From: Shewanella yunxiaonensis
Lineage (GTDB): Bacteria > Pseudomonadota > Gammaproteobacteria > Enterobacterales > Shewanellaceae
Length of the DNA: 37,587 bases
Direction of reading: 5' to 3'
Assembly: GCF_018223345.1 (NCBI RefSeq)
Contig: NZ_CP073587.1
Location: 3,775,001-3,812,587 of the forward strand
Under the pieces are notes generated by a model. The model worked only from the letters and a program-made list of their open reading frames with translations, searched no databases and was not told the origin of the DNA. The translations under genes were made by a program, and so were the position numbers. This document shows, in pieces, positions 1 to 7,652 of this stretch; positions within the stretch are counted from its first letter, which is position 1, and each line of letters opens with the position of its first letter.

Positions 1-246
1 TAATCCCACCTGGGCTTATCCATTCGCGCAAGGACCGAAGTTCCCCTGCTTTCCCCCTTAGGGCGTATGCGGTATTAGCAGTCGTTTCCAACTGTTATCC
101 CCCTCGAATGGGCAAATTCCCAGGCATTACTCACCCGTCCGCCGCTCGCCGGCAAAGTAGCAAGCTACTTCCCGCTGCCGCTCGACTTGCATGTGTTAGG
201 CCTGCCGCCAGCGTTCAATCTGAGCCATGATCAAACTCTTCAATTA
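1..246 (-). rRNA. rrs: 16S ribosomal RNA, 5' part (runs off the window)
   Basis: Read on the minus strand, the segment begins with the near-universal 16S 5' sequence (AATTGAAGAGTTTGATCATG, about 226-245) and continues through the conserved blocks around AACGCTGGCGGCAGGCCTAA and CGGACGGGTGAGTAATGCC. Only about the first 245 nt are present and the gene continues to the left of position 1. The variable V1-V2 stretch resembles Shewanella 16S sequences as I remember them, but I could not align it. The exact mature 5' end is uncertain by a few bases. The gene is transcribed away from oriC, co-directional with the leftward replication fork, as usual for rrn operons. Confidence 0.97.
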
Positions 247-362
247 AAAGTTTTAGACTCTATGAATGACTGTTCTTTGTTCGAACACTCTTCAGTGAGT
301 TTTAAATCGTTTTGCGATTCGTTCACTGCGAGTGCCCACACAGATTTGCTTGTCTCATCAAT

Positions 363-373
363 TGTTAAAGAGC
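363..373 (-). promoter_or_regulatory. boxA-like rRNA antitermination signal in the rrn leader
   Basis: The minus strand reads GCTCTTTAACA, essentially the boxA core (TGCTCTTTAACA in E. coli rrn leaders). It lies between promoter P2 and the 16S start, where NusB/NusE (S10) load on the leader transcript. The assignment follows from sequence match and position. Confidence 0.8.
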
Positions 374-406
374 GTTGTTCGGGCTTATCTCCGAACAGGG
401 ACGTGC

Positions 407-434
407 ATTCTACACCACCCCGTTTTGGCGTCAA
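407..434 (-). promoter_or_regulatory. rrn promoter P2
   Basis: On the minus strand a -35 TTGACG (429-434) and a -10 TAGAAT (407-412) are separated by exactly 16 bp, the short spacer typical of rRNA promoters. It sits about 125 bp downstream of P1 and upstream of boxA, the usual tandem P1-P2 layout. Confidence 0.8.
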
Positions 435-532
435 GTGGCTTTCGCCAATCTTTTTTCGCCAGGACAATTCAGCCTTGCCGCCTTGTCCTCAACACCGCCA
501 GCGTGTCGCTGTTGCCGTGTCAGTGGGTGCGC

Positions 533-560
533 ATTATAGGCCCCTTAGCTGTTTGCGCAA
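533..560 (-). promoter_or_regulatory. rrn promoter P1
   Basis: On the minus strand a -35 TTGCGC (555-560) and a perfect -10 TATAAT (533-538) are separated by 16 bp. The bases after the -10 (GCGCACCCACTGACACGG) closely resemble E. coli rrnB P1, including the GC-rich discriminator linked to stringent and growth-rate control. The AT-rich stretch at about 565-585 is in the right place for an UP element. Confidence 0.88.
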
Positions 561-834
561 GGGCTAAATAAAAGAATTTTTCCGTTTGTTCAAGAAACCA
601 TCCAACCGCTTAAAAGTTAAATGGTTATGGTACAAATAAGCGCCTATTACCGACTTTTGCAGGGGACTTAGATAAACATCCGTCTATTCAGTGTAGGCAA
701 GCTCTCCGAATTTTGCCTAATAAGACTAAAAAATTTCTCGCCAGTCAGCGTACGTTAAACTGGAATTCTGCACTATTTACCACAACCTGAAGTATTATTG
801 CGTTATCTTGCACACGAGAGTTGAAGGAGCCACG
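561..834. other. intergenic region upstream of the rrn promoters and the 835-1185 gene
   Basis: There is no convincing gene here. Reading frames that cross 187-571 lie over the rrn leader and promoters and are not coding. The AT-rich part next to P1 (565-620) probably holds the UP element and upstream activator (Fis-type) sites of the rrn promoter, but I could not define individual Fis sites. The right part should carry the promoter of the small gene at 835; no strong -35/-10 pair stands out. Confidence 0.5.
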
Positions 835-1185
835 ATGAGAGGATGGATTATTCTGGCAGTGCTCGCTGCTATTGTTTACTACCTTGCGACTAAGACAGAT
901 AAGCTAGATGAGCCTATCGCAAAATCAGAAGCGCTACTGAATAAGATAGAACGCAAACTGGATGCGATGACAGGAACTCAAATTATCCGTATCGATCAAA
1001 AGCGTGCAAAACTAAGGTCAACTCTCGGCGAGCGATTGTCTAATGCTGAACTGCAAGAGTTGAATAAGGTATTGGAAAGTCCTGATACCTTTTCAGATTT
1101 CAAGGATGAGTATTGCCGCAGTGATGTCATGTCACATCCAGTATTCAGTAAGGACAATCTTCAGTTTATTTGCGATAACTTTTAA
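835..1185 (+). CDS. hypothetical protein with an N-terminal membrane anchor
   Basis: The protein is 116 residues from the ATG at 835, chosen because GGAG lies about 7 nt upstream. A TTG at 808 would add nine residues but lacks a good ribosome-binding site. Residues 4-20 form one hydrophobic segment followed by a charged stretch, suggesting a single-pass inner-membrane protein with about 90 soluble residues. That soluble part is rich in Lys and Glu and probably helical. The last 25 residues contain two Cys (EYC and FIC). I do not recognise a family. It is followed 59 bp later by menB on the same strand and may share its transcript. Confidence 0.75.
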   Translation: MRGWIILAVLAAIVYYLATKTDKLDEPIAKSEALLNKIERKLDAMTGTQIIRIDQKRAKLRSTLGERLSNAELQELNKVLESPDTFSDFKDEYCRSDVMSHPVFSKDNLQFICDNF

Positions 1186-1244
1186 TCAGGATGCAGTATC
1201 GTCGATAAATTTCTAACTAACGCTTTTACTTAAGGGCTGTAACT

Positions 1245-2147
1245 ATGTCGCAATTCGTATCTGATATCTTTGACACTAAATCTTGGGAGCCAGTATCAGG
1301 CTTTGATTTTGAAGATATTACTTACCATAGAGCTAAAGAGCAGGGTACGGTCAGAATTGCTATTAACCGTCCCGATTGTCTTAATGCCTTTCGTCCCAAA
1401 ACGGTTGATGAGCTGTATACCGCACTAGACCACGCCCGCCAGTGGTCTGATGTTGGCTGTGTTTTAGTGACGGGTAATGGGCCATCGGCAAAAGGACAAT
1501 GGTCTTTTTCTTCCGGTGGTGATCAGCGTATTCGTGGCAAAGACGGTTATAAGTATGAAGGTGTCGAAGCGGGAAAGGCTGATTTGGCACGGATGGGACG
1601 ACTTCATATCCTTGAGGTGCAGCGGCTGATCCGTTTTATGCCCAAGGTAGTGATTGCGGTCGTTCCTGGTTGGGCGGTAGGAGGCGGTCATAGTTTACAT
1701 GTTGTGTGTGATTTGACATTAGCCTCTAAAGAACATGCAGTTTTCAAACAAACAGATCCTGATGTTGCCAGCTTTGATTCTGGTTATGGCAGCGCTTATC
1801 TCGCAAAAATGATCGGTCAAAAGCGCGCTCGGGAAATTTTCTTTTGTGGGTTTAATTACAGTGCCGACGAAGCTTTTGCTATGGGCATGGTGAATAAGTC
1901 AGTACCACATGCCGAACTGGAACAAGAAGCTTTACGTTGGGCCAAAGAAATCAACTCCAAAAGCCCGACAGCAATGCGTATGTTGAAATATGGTTTCAAC
2001 TTGCCAGATGATGGTCTGGTGGGACAACAGCTATTTGCGGGAGAGGCGACTCGTTTAGCCTATGGTACCGCTGAAGCCCAAGAAGGCCGGGATGCATTTT
2101 TGGAAAAACGCGATCAGGATTTCTCTGAATTTCCTTGGTACTACTAA
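1245..2147 (+). CDS. menB: 1,4-dihydroxy-2-naphthoyl-CoA synthase, type II (actinobacterial-like)
   Basis: This 300-residue crotonase-fold enzyme catalyses the intramolecular Claisen ring closure of o-succinylbenzoyl-CoA to DHNA-CoA in menaquinone synthesis. Visible motifs are NAFRPKTVDELY (47-58), the oxyanion-hole segment SSGGDQRIRG (89-98), VGGGHSLH (145-152) and the active-site block QTDPDVASFD (169-178). By comparison with the known Mycobacterium tuberculosis enzyme, Asp171, Ser176, Asp178 and Tyr273 align with catalytic Asp185, Ser190, Asp192 and Tyr287 at a constant offset of 14. Asp171 marks the bicarbonate-independent class; the E. coli enzyme has Gly there and uses bound bicarbonate. 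Overall the protein resembles the mycobacterial enzyme more than the E. coli one. No other men gene is in the window. The start ATG follows an AAGGGC Shine-Dalgarno. Confidence 0.93.
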   Translation: MSQFVSDIFDTKSWEPVSGFDFEDITYHRAKEQGTVRIAINRPDCLNAFRPKTVDELYTALDHARQWSDVGCVLVTGNGPSAKGQWSFSSGGDQRIRGKDGYKYEGVEAGKADLARMGRLHILEVQRLIRFMPKVVIAVVPGWAVGGGHSLHVVCDLTLASKEHAVFKQTDPDVASFDSGYGSAYLAKMIGQKRAREIFFCGFNYSADEAFAMGMVNKSVPHAELEQEALRWAKEINSKSPTAMRMLKYGFNLPDDGLVGQQLFAGEATRLAYGTAEAQEGRDAFLEKRDQDFSEFPWYY

Positions 2148-2222
2148 CATCGTTGAAGTTGGATTAATGTCGAACGCATTTTCCGTTTAGCATAATCGGA
2201 ATCCTCCTGTTTATTTTTATAT

Positions 2223-2241
2223 GATAACAATTATCATTAAC
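2223..2241 (+). promoter_or_regulatory. Fur-box-like operator
   Basis: GATAACAATTATCATTAAC matches 15 of 19 positions of the classical Fur box (GATAATGATAATCATTATC). It lies 24 bp before the DUF2061 start, over the expected promoter, so Fe2+-Fur repression of that gene is likely. The evidence is sequence match only. Confidence 0.7.
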
Positions 2242-2265
2242 ACATAAACAAATGGGAGGTGGGGC

Positions 2266-2457
2266 ATGATTAAGACATTAACCTTTGCTGTGCTGCACTT
2301 TAGTGTGGCTTTCAGCATCACTTATCTGTTAACCGGTAGTGTATTGGTCGGTGGCGCTGTAGCATTGATAGAACCGAGTATTAATACTGTCGTGTTTTAC
2401 TTTCACGATAAATTCTGGAAGAAGTGGGAAGCTAAACATCCTTCAGTTGCTATTTAA
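2266..2457 (+). CDS. DUF2061 family small membrane protein
   Basis: This 63-residue protein has the features of the DUF2061 family: an N-terminal KTLTFAVLHF segment, a hydrophobic stretch through about residue 43 with the ALIEPSINTVVFYFHDKFW signature, and a short charged tail. Two closely packed membrane segments are likely (about 3-22 and 25-45). The family has no established biochemical function. The start is supported by a strong GGGAGGTGGGG Shine-Dalgarno 2-12 nt upstream. A Fur-box-like site precedes it, so expression probably rises under iron limitation. An IS3 element has inserted 5 bp after its stop codon and separates it from the hairpin at 3772-3800. Confidence 0.85.
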   Translation: MIKTLTFAVLHFSVAFSITYLLTGSVLVGGAVALIEPSINTVVFYFHDKFWKKWEAKHPSVAI

Positions 2458-2462
2458 ACATC

Positions 2463-2487
2463 TGTCTCGTCCTAAGATAGGTTGACA
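2463..2487. repeat. terminal inverted repeat of the IS3 element (orfB end)
   Basis: This 25-bp repeat matches the reverse complement of 3737-3761 at 21 of 25 bases. It is preceded by the target duplication ATC (2460-2462). Confidence 0.93.
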
Positions 2488-2491
2488 GTTT

Positions 2492-3259
2492 TTAGGCCAG
2501 CTCCCGTAGCTGGCCTTTTCTATTGTGCACCTGATTGGGTGTTGCCATATCTAAACTCAGGTGTGGTCTCATTTCGTTATATATCGCTATCGATTCTCGA
2601 ACAAGTATCTTCAGCTCTTCCAGCGTTTTACATCGATACAGGAAAAACTCCTGCTTCAGTATGCCATTCACTCTCTCAGCTAACGCGTTTTGGTAGCAAT
2701 CATAACCGTCTGTCATTGGCGGCTGGATTTGACTCGCCTGCAGCGCATCCTGATAAACGGCTGAGCAATATTGCGCTCCCCGGTCTGAGTGATGCACTGC
2801 ATTAGCGATATAGCGCTTATCCCTAACCGCCATTTTCAGCGCTTTCACCACGCTGTCTGCTTTCATGTCCGTACTCAAGTGATGACCGACTATCTTGCGT
2901 GATACGGCATCGGTAACCAGTGACAAATAGTGCACGCCTTGGTCTGACTCAAGATAGGTGATATCGCTGACCAGTACATGCTCTGCATCATGCAGCCCGT
3001 CTGCTTTCAGCAGGTTAGGATGCTTCTTCATCCAGTGCTTGCTAAACGTCGTTTTGGTGTAACTTCTCTTGGGTTTAACCAGCAAGCCCTCATTTCTCAA
3101 ATAGGTAAAGAATCCATCCCGTCCGAGTTTGATATCCTGTTCAATCAGCATAGGTTTTATCAATGTGTAGAGCTTGCGTGTGCCCAATCGCGGCATATAT
3201 TTACGCCAGTATTGTACGGAGTCTTTGATGACCGATAATTCCGTTCTCCGACTATTCAT
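2492..3259 (-). CDS. IS3-family transposase OrfB (DDE catalytic domain)
   Basis: This is the catalytic half of the transposase, with an rve-type integrase fold. From the ATG at 3259 the DDE triad is Asp99 (VSDITYL), Asp159 (HHSDRG) and Glu195 (ALAERVNG), giving the D-35-E spacing of the IS3 family. The frame is open well upstream of this ATG: in-frame residues reading AAACRAVGISRQGVYQ precede it. The natural product is therefore probably the OrfAB fusion made by -1 frameshifting at 3370-3376, not a protein starting at 3259. Length and motifs look intact. Confidence 0.9.
   Translation of the reverse strand: MNSRRTELSVIKDSVQYWRKYMPRLGTRKLYTLIKPMLIEQDIKLGRDGFFTYLRNEGLLVKPKRSYTKTTFSKHWMKKHPNLLKADGLHDAEHVLVSDITYLESDQGVHYLSLVTDAVSRKIVGHHLSTDMKADSVVKALKMAVRDKRYIANAVHHSDRGAQYCSAVYQDALQASQIQPPMTDGYDCYQNALAERVNGILKQEFFLYRCKTLEELKILVRESIAIYNEMRPHLSLDMATPNQVHNRKGQLRELA
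2494..2519 (+). terminator. perfect hairpin at the 3' end of the IS, with a T-run on the plus strand
   Basis: AGGCCAGCT and AGCTGGCCT pair perfectly (9 bp) around the loop CCCGT and are followed by TTTTC on the plus strand. The hairpin overlaps the orfB stop codon. By orientation it would terminate transcription entering the IS from the DUF2061 gene, a common way for an IS to block read-through into its transposase. Confidence 0.55.
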
Positions 3260-3324
3260 CCGGGCAACTGCCTGGTAAACACCTTGCCTTGAAATACCGA
3301 CAGCACGACATGCGGCTGCCAGGT

Positions 3325-3720
3325 TTATTTCGCTTTTGGCTTTGGCTTGCCAGACATACCGGATAAGTACTTTTTTCTTAAACCAGCTCCGTATTCATTA
3401 TCCATGATATCGACCATACCATTGAGGATTTGGTTACGCAGTTTCTCTTCGGCTAACTCACGCTCAAGGCGTTTGATAGTTTGTGCTGGGGTTTCTTTTG
3501 AATGTGGCATAAGGGGATGCTGAAAAGGTTTCGACCAATCGAGTCTACCATGCTTTCTGAGCCAAACGAGTACGGTTGTCTTGCCCTGAATGCCAAAGCG
3601 CTTCTGGGCTTGTTTGTACGTCATCTCGCCTTTTTCGACACGCTCTACGACACCTAATTTAAAGGCTAAGGTGTAATCACGTTGCGTGCGCTTACGGCTT
3701 GAGTTAGTTGATGTCGCCAT
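3325..3720 (-). CDS. IS3-family OrfA (DNA-binding subunit)
   Basis: OrfA is 131 residues. It has an N-terminal helix-turn-helix domain (about 15-60, DYTLAFKLGVVERVEKGEMT then a YKQAQKRFGI recognition region) and a Leu/Glu-rich coiled-coil segment at about 80-105 (ETPAQTIKRLERELAEEKLRNQIL), typical of IS3 OrfA leucine zippers. The ATG at 3720 has GAGGA about 9 nt upstream. Near its end, codons AAA AAG preceded by A (minus strand, 3370-3376) form the canonical A6G slippery heptamer that shifts ribosomes to the orfB frame. Confidence 0.9.
   Translation of the reverse strand: MATSTNSSRKRTQRDYTLAFKLGVVERVEKGEMTYKQAQKRFGIQGKTTVLVWLRKHGRLDWSKPFQHPLMPHSKETPAQTIKRLERELAEEKLRNQILNGMVDIMDNEYGAGLRKKYLSGMSGKPKPKAK
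3370..3376 (-). promoter_or_regulatory. programmed -1 frameshift heptamer A AAA AAG
   Basis: In the orfA frame the minus strand reads AGA AAA AAG TAC. Slippage back by one base continues into the open orfB frame through ...VLIRYVWQAKAKSE, then the AAACRAVG block. This is the standard IS3 signal. A second A-run (AAAAG, about 3332-3336) could also slip, but it is weaker. Confidence 0.75.
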
Positions 3721-3736
3721 AAAGAAGTCCTCTTTA

Positions 3737-3761
3737 TGTCAACGTATTTCAGGACGGGACA
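3737..3761. repeat. terminal inverted repeat of the IS3 element (orfA end)
   Basis: This 25-bp repeat pairs with 2463-2487 and is followed by target duplication ATC (3762-3764). It lies 16 bp upstream of the orfA start codon, so the IS promoter must overlap or adjoin it. Confidence 0.93.
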
Positions 3762-3771
3762 ATCGCGAATT

Positions 3772-3800
3772 AAAAAGCCCGGACGATGCCGGGCTTTTTT
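3772..3800. terminator. bidirectional intrinsic terminator after cyoE (and originally after DUF2061)
   Basis: AGCCCGG (3776-3782) pairs with CCGGGCT (3789-3795) around a 6-nt loop. A-runs on the left and T-runs on the right extend the stem and provide U-tracts on both strands. It is 20 bp past the cyoE stop. Before the IS insertion it would have lain about 15 bp past the DUF2061 stop, serving both convergent genes. Confidence 0.88.
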
Positions 3801-3819
3801 GTCTAAAAGTGTGCAGCAT

Positions 3820-4719
3820 TTACAACTGGACGAACAGTTGCGGCGTCACCATTCTGAAATCCAGCGCCATAGTGATACTAAGCGCGGTGATAGTGAAGAT
3901 GGAAAACGCAAACACCTGACGAGCCCAGCCATTCACATCAACATCACTACGGTAGCCACGCAGGGCCATCGCTAACCACCATAAACTGGTTGAACAAGCG
4001 ACCACCATAAAGGCTGTACCGGTATAACCTGTTAACGGAAGCAGCGCGGTCACAATACTAAATACCGCGATATACAGCACTATGTGCAACTTGGCTTTAG
4101 CAATTCCTTGAGCCACTGGCAATACTGGAATATTGGCAGCTTTGTAGTCATCGTATCGGAATATGGCGATGGCGTATGAGTGGGGCATTTGCCACAAACA
4201 AAACATCAGCAACAGAATAGCCGCTCCGGCATCAAACTGTCCTGACACGGCACAATATCCCACCACTGGCGGAACTGCGCCAGAAAGACTCCCAACCACA
4301 GTTCCATAAACCGATTTACGCTTCATATATAGGCTATAAAAGCCCACATAAACGATGTAACCAATCGCCGCAAACAGGGTTGCCATGGCATTGGTGTAGA
4401 TTGCTAATACCGCAAACCCCAAACATCCCAACAGCACACCAAAGCAGAAAGCTTTCGATGCCGACAGTTCACCAGTAACTGTCACACGGTTCCGTGTTCG
4501 TTTCATCTTGGCGTCAATGTCTCGGTCGATGCAGTTATTAATTGCACAACCAGACGCGACGACTAAGGATAATCCGACAATCGCAGCCAACATTAATGAC
4601 CAGTCAACATGTCCTCTGGAAGCTAGGAAAAATCCACCAGCAACAGAGATTAAGTTGCCGATAATAATGCCCGGCTTGGTGACGTTGAGATAGGGTTTCA
4701 TCATGACACTATTACTCAC
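3820..4719 (-). CDS. cyoE: protoheme IX farnesyltransferase (heme O synthase)
   Basis: CyoE is a UbiA-type polytopic membrane prenyltransferase that farnesylates heme b to heme o, the cofactor of the CyoB binuclear centre. The NNCIDRDID motif (61-69 from the GTG) is the Asp-rich prenyl-diphosphate/Mg2+ site, and about nine hydrophobic segments are visible. Two starts are possible: GTG at 4719, overlapping the cyoD stop by 4 bp (GTGA), or ATG at 4704. The ATG gives an N-terminus ([12 protein letters not shown]) closely matching E. coli CyoE and 294 residues, nearly the E. coli length. It is the last gene of the operon and is followed by a strong terminator. Confidence 0.93.
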   Translation of the reverse strand: MSNSVMMKPYLNVTKPGIIIGNLISVAGGFFLASRGHVDWSLMLAAIVGLSLVVASGCAINNCIDRDIDAKMKRTRNRVTVTGELSASKAFCFGVLLGCLGFAVLAIYTNAMATLFAAIGYIVYVGFYSLYMKRKSVYGTVVGSLSGAVPPVVGYCAVSGQFDAGAAILLLMFCLWQMPHSYAIAIFRYDDYKAANIPVLPVAQGIAKAKLHIVLYIAVFSIVTALLPLTGYTGTAFMVVACSTSLWWLAMALRGYRSDVDVNGWARQVFAFSIFTITALSITMALDFRMVTPQLFVQL

Positions 4720-5051
4720 ATATACATCATCAGCGCATTAGCACTGTAGATAATCCAGATGGATAATCCGACTACCAGCCCGATAATCACTGCAGAGAAG
4801 ATAAACGCCACAGCATTTTCTTTACCATGCGGAGTGAAATCCAGATGCAGGAAGTATTTCAGATGCACAATGATCTGTATGACAGCCATGAGCACAACCA
4901 GCACAACGGTTGCGGGCTTACTCAACTGGTGAGACATTACCGCCGCAAACGGGATAGCCGTCAGGATGACAGATAATACAAATCCAATCAGATAAGATTT
5001 GACGCTGCCGTGGCCGTCATCATGAGCCGCTTGATTCGCCATATCACTCAT
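4716..5051 (-). CDS. cyoD: cytochrome bo3 ubiquinol oxidase subunit IV
   Basis: The protein is 111 residues, close to E. coli CyoD, with three membrane segments and the family motif [13 protein letters not shown] in the middle. It assists CuB and heme assembly in the oxidase. The start at 5051 overlaps the cyoC stop (TAATG). The frame extends upstream to 5132, but that part overlies cyoC and has no reason to be translated. Confidence 0.92.
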   Translation of the reverse strand: MSDMANQAAHDDGHGSVKSYLIGFVLSVILTAIPFAAVMSHQLSKPATVVLVVLMAVIQIIVHLKYFLHLDFTPHGKENAVAFIFSAVIIGLVVGLSIWIIYSANALMMYM

Positions 5052-5662
5052 TAGATTACCCCCATCAGGTACACAACAGTAAATACGCAGATCCAGATAA
5101 CATCCAGGAAGTGCCAGAACATACTCAGGCATCCCAGACGGGTCAGCGTACGGTCACCCAAACCACGTTTGATCACTTCCATCATCATAATGGCCATCCA
5201 GATCAAACCAGCAGTTACGTGCAGACCGTGCATACCTACTAATGCAAAAAATGCGGACAGGAAAGCACTGCGATCAGGACCATTTCCTGCAACAATCAGA
5301 TGATGGAACTCATTGATTTCCATTCCGATGAACACCGCACCAAAGAGGAAGGTGATCACCAGCCAACCGAGTGTGCCTGATACATTCTTCTTATGGGCTG
5401 CCAACATCGCAAAACCATAAGTGATACTACTGAGCAACAGTGCTGCGGTTTCCACAGCAACATAATCCAGCTCAAAAATATCGTGACCAGATACCCCGCC
5501 AGCAGTATTCATAAACAACACTGCATAGGTAGCAAATACAGACGCAAACAGCAGACAGTCTGTCATCAGGTAAAGCCAGAAGCCAAAGAGCGTGACCTTA
5601 CCTGTATCGTGATGATGCTCGTCGTGTGCGCCAGCATCCATTGTGTGACTCAGGGTGCTCAT
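5051..5662 (-). CDS. cyoC: cytochrome bo3 ubiquinol oxidase subunit III
   Basis: CyoC is 203 residues (E. coli about 204) with five predicted membrane helices, including [11 protein letters not shown] and the segment [17 protein letters not shown] typical of heme-copper oxidase subunit III. It supports the proton-pumping core and has no redox centre. The start overlaps the cyoB stop (ATGA), indicating translational coupling. Confidence 0.95.
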   Translation of the reverse strand: MSTLSHTMDAGAHDEHHHDTGKVTLFGFWLYLMTDCLLFASVFATYAVLFMNTAGGVSGHDIFELDYVAVETAALLLSSITYGFAMLAAHKKNVSGTLGWLVITFLFGAVFIGMEINEFHHLIVAGNGPDRSAFLSAFFALVGMHGLHVTAGLIWMAIMMMEVIKRGLGDRTLTRLGCLSMFWHFLDVIWICVFTVVYLMGVI

Positions 5663-7644
5663 GCCGCAACCTCCGCAACATTTTTCAGATGGGCTTCTTC
5701 AATACGTTTTACTTCATCAGGCTGTACGTAGTAGTCCACATCGGTGTTATAAGCTCGGGCAATAAAGATGCCGATAGTTCCGACAAAACCTACGATAGCT
5801 AACCACCAGATATGCCATATCAAAGCAAACCCCATAACAGTTAGCGCAGCACCCATTAAAACGCCTGCTGAAGTATTTTTCGGCATGTGAATTGGTGCAT
5901 ACTCAGCCTGCTTAGCATAAGCAGTACCGTTTTCCTTCGCTTCCATAAAGGCATCAATGCTGTGCACTTCAGGTGTTTTGGCAAAGTTATAGAACTGTGG
6001 TGGTGATGCAGTTGACCACTCCAGTGTACGGGCACCCCATGGGTCACCAGTAGTATCCAGATTCTGGTTACGATCACGGATGGATACATACAACTGAACG
6101 AACTGGAAGATGATACCAAACAGGATAATTACCGCGCCGACACAAGCGATATACAACCAGATATTCCAGTCTGGGTTATCGGTGTGGTTCAGACGACGGG
6201 TCATACCCAAGAAGCCCAACACGTACAGCGGCATAAAGGCAACATAGAAACCAATCTGCCAGCACCAGAAAGCGGCTTTACCATATTTAGCATTCAGCTT
6301 GAAGCCGGTAGCTTTCGGGAACCAGTAAGAGAAACCTGCCAGATAACCAAATACCGCGCCACCAAGAATGGTGTTATGGAAGTGAGCGATCAGGAACAAA
6401 CTGTTGTGAAGAACAAAGTCTGCACCGGGTACCGCCAGCAACACCCCAGTCATACCACCGATGGTGAAGGTGGTCATTGCGCCCAAGGTCCACAACATAG
6501 GCACAGTGATTCGCACCCGGCCGCGGAACATGGTGAAAATCCAGTTAAACAGCTTCACGCCTGTTGGCACCGCGATAATCATCGTCATAACACCGAAGAA
6601 GGCGTTAACGTTAGCGCCAGATCCCATGGTGAAGAAGTGGTGCAACCACACAATAAAACCAAGGATCGAGATAGCGCCGTTGGCCATGATCATGGAGGTA
6701 TAACCAAATAGCTTTTTAGAGCTAAATGTCGCCACAATTTCAGAGAAAATACCAAACGCTGGCAACACCAGAATATAAACTTCTGGATGACCCCAAGCCC
6801 AGAACAGGTTGATATACATCATCGCATTACCACCCGCTTCATTAGTGAAGAAGTGGAAATCCAGATAACGATCCAAGGTCAACAGACCAAGGGTTGCGGT
6901 CAGAATGGGGAATGAAGCGACGATCAGAATATTTGCCCAAGTACAGGCCCAGGTAAATACAGGCATCTGCATCAACTTCATGCCTGGCGCGCGCATCTTG
7001 AATACTGTCACCAAGAAGTTAACCCCGGTGAGCAGGGTACCCAGACCCGATATCTGCAAGGCCCAAATATAGTAGTCAACACCGACCCCAGGACTGAATG
7101 TCAATTCAGACAATGGCGGATATGCTACCCAACCGGTACGGGCGAATTCACCAACCCCTAATGAGATATTGATCAACACCGCACCAGATGCGGTCAACCA
7201 GAAGCTCAGATTATTCAGGAAAGGGAAAGCCACATCACGCGCACCAATCTGCAATGGCACCACAATGTTCATCAAACCGATCATAAATGGCATCGCCATA
7301 AAGATGATCATGATGACACCGTGAGCACTGAAGATCTGGTCATAGTGTTCGGGTGGAAGGTAGCCCGGGGCACCATTAGTCGCCAGTGCCAACTGAGTAC
7401 GCATCATAATCGCGTCAGCGAAACCACGGACTAACATGATCATCGCTACAACGATGTACATGATACCCAGACGCTTGTGATCGACAGAGGTGATCCAGTT
7501 TTTCCAGAGCATACCCCATGCATTGTACTTGGTTAAAATGGCCAACAGGGCCAAACCGCCTACAGCAACAGCTGCAAGGGTAACCATAATAATGGGTTCG
7601 TGGTAAGGAACCGCATCAAGAGAGAGTTTACCTAATAAAGACAT
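5659..7644 (-). CDS. cyoB: cytochrome bo3 ubiquinol oxidase subunit I
   Basis: CyoB is the catalytic, proton-pumping subunit that oxidises ubiquinol and reduces O2. At 661 residues it matches E. coli CyoB (663), with known residues offset by +2. Low-spin heme ligands are His108 and His423. CuB ligands are His286 (cross-link partner Tyr290), His335 and His336. The heme o3 ligand is His421. D-channel residues Asp137 and Glu288 and K-channel Lys364 are present. The quinol-site residues corresponding to E. coli Arg71, Asp75, His98 and Gln101 are all kept (Arg73, Asp77, His100, Gln103), so this is a quinol oxidase rather than a cytochrome c oxidase. GGAG lies 5 nt before the ATG, and cyoA ends 8 bp upstream. 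Confidence 0.97.
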   Translation of the reverse strand: MSLLGKLSLDAVPYHEPIIMVTLAAVAVGGLALLAILTKYNAWGMLWKNWITSVDHKRLGIMYIVVAMIMLVRGFADAIMMRTQLALATNGAPGYLPPEHYDQIFSAHGVIMIIFMAMPFMIGLMNIVVPLQIGARDVAFPFLNNLSFWLTASGAVLINISLGVGEFARTGWVAYPPLSELTFSPGVGVDYYIWALQISGLGTLLTGVNFLVTVFKMRAPGMKLMQMPVFTWACTWANILIVASFPILTATLGLLTLDRYLDFHFFTNEAGGNAMMYINLFWAWGHPEVYILVLPAFGIFSEIVATFSSKKLFGYTSMIMANGAISILGFIVWLHHFFTMGSGANVNAFFGVMTMIIAVPTGVKLFNWIFTMFRGRVRITVPMLWTLGAMTTFTIGGMTGVLLAVPGADFVLHNSLFLIAHFHNTILGGAVFGYLAGFSYWFPKATGFKLNAKYGKAAFWCWQIGFYVAFMPLYVLGFLGMTRRLNHTDNPDWNIWLYIACVGAVIILFGIIFQFVQLYVSIRDRNQNLDTTGDPWGARTLEWSTASPPQFYNFAKTPEVHSIDAFMEAKENGTAYAKQAEYAPIHMPKNTSAGVLMGAALTVMGFALIWHIWWLAIVGFVGTIGIFIARAYNTDVDYYVQPDEVKRIEEAHLKNVAEVAA

Positions 7645-7652
7645 GTTGACTC

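Larger units (their letters stand above)
2463..3761 (-). mobile_element. complete IS3-family insertion sequence (1299 bp)
   Basis: The element is bounded by 25-bp terminal inverted repeats at 2463-2487 and 3737-3761 that agree at 21 of 25 positions; both begin TGTC and share CGTCCT and GTTGACA blocks. It is flanked by a 3-bp direct repeat, ATC, at 2460-2462 and 3762-3764, the expected IS3-type target duplication. Inside are orfA and orfB on the minus strand, in the usual overlapping -1 arrangement with an A AAA AAG slippery heptamer. Both frames are open and the DDE triad is intact, so the element looks recently inserted and possibly active. The IS3 subgroup was not assigned. Confidence 0.95.

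Noticed and set aside
187..571. Open frames on both strands in the rrn upstream region
   Set aside because: They overlap the 16S 5' end, boxA and the P1/P2 promoters, which explain the sequence fully.
2482..2805. Plus-strand frame inside the IS
   Set aside because: It is antisense to transposase OrfB, starts in the terminal repeat and has no recognisable product.
6184..6711. A 175-residue plus-strand frame inside cyoB
   Set aside because: It is a shadow of cyoB in another frame, with no family resemblance, and lies opposite conserved heme-ligand codons.
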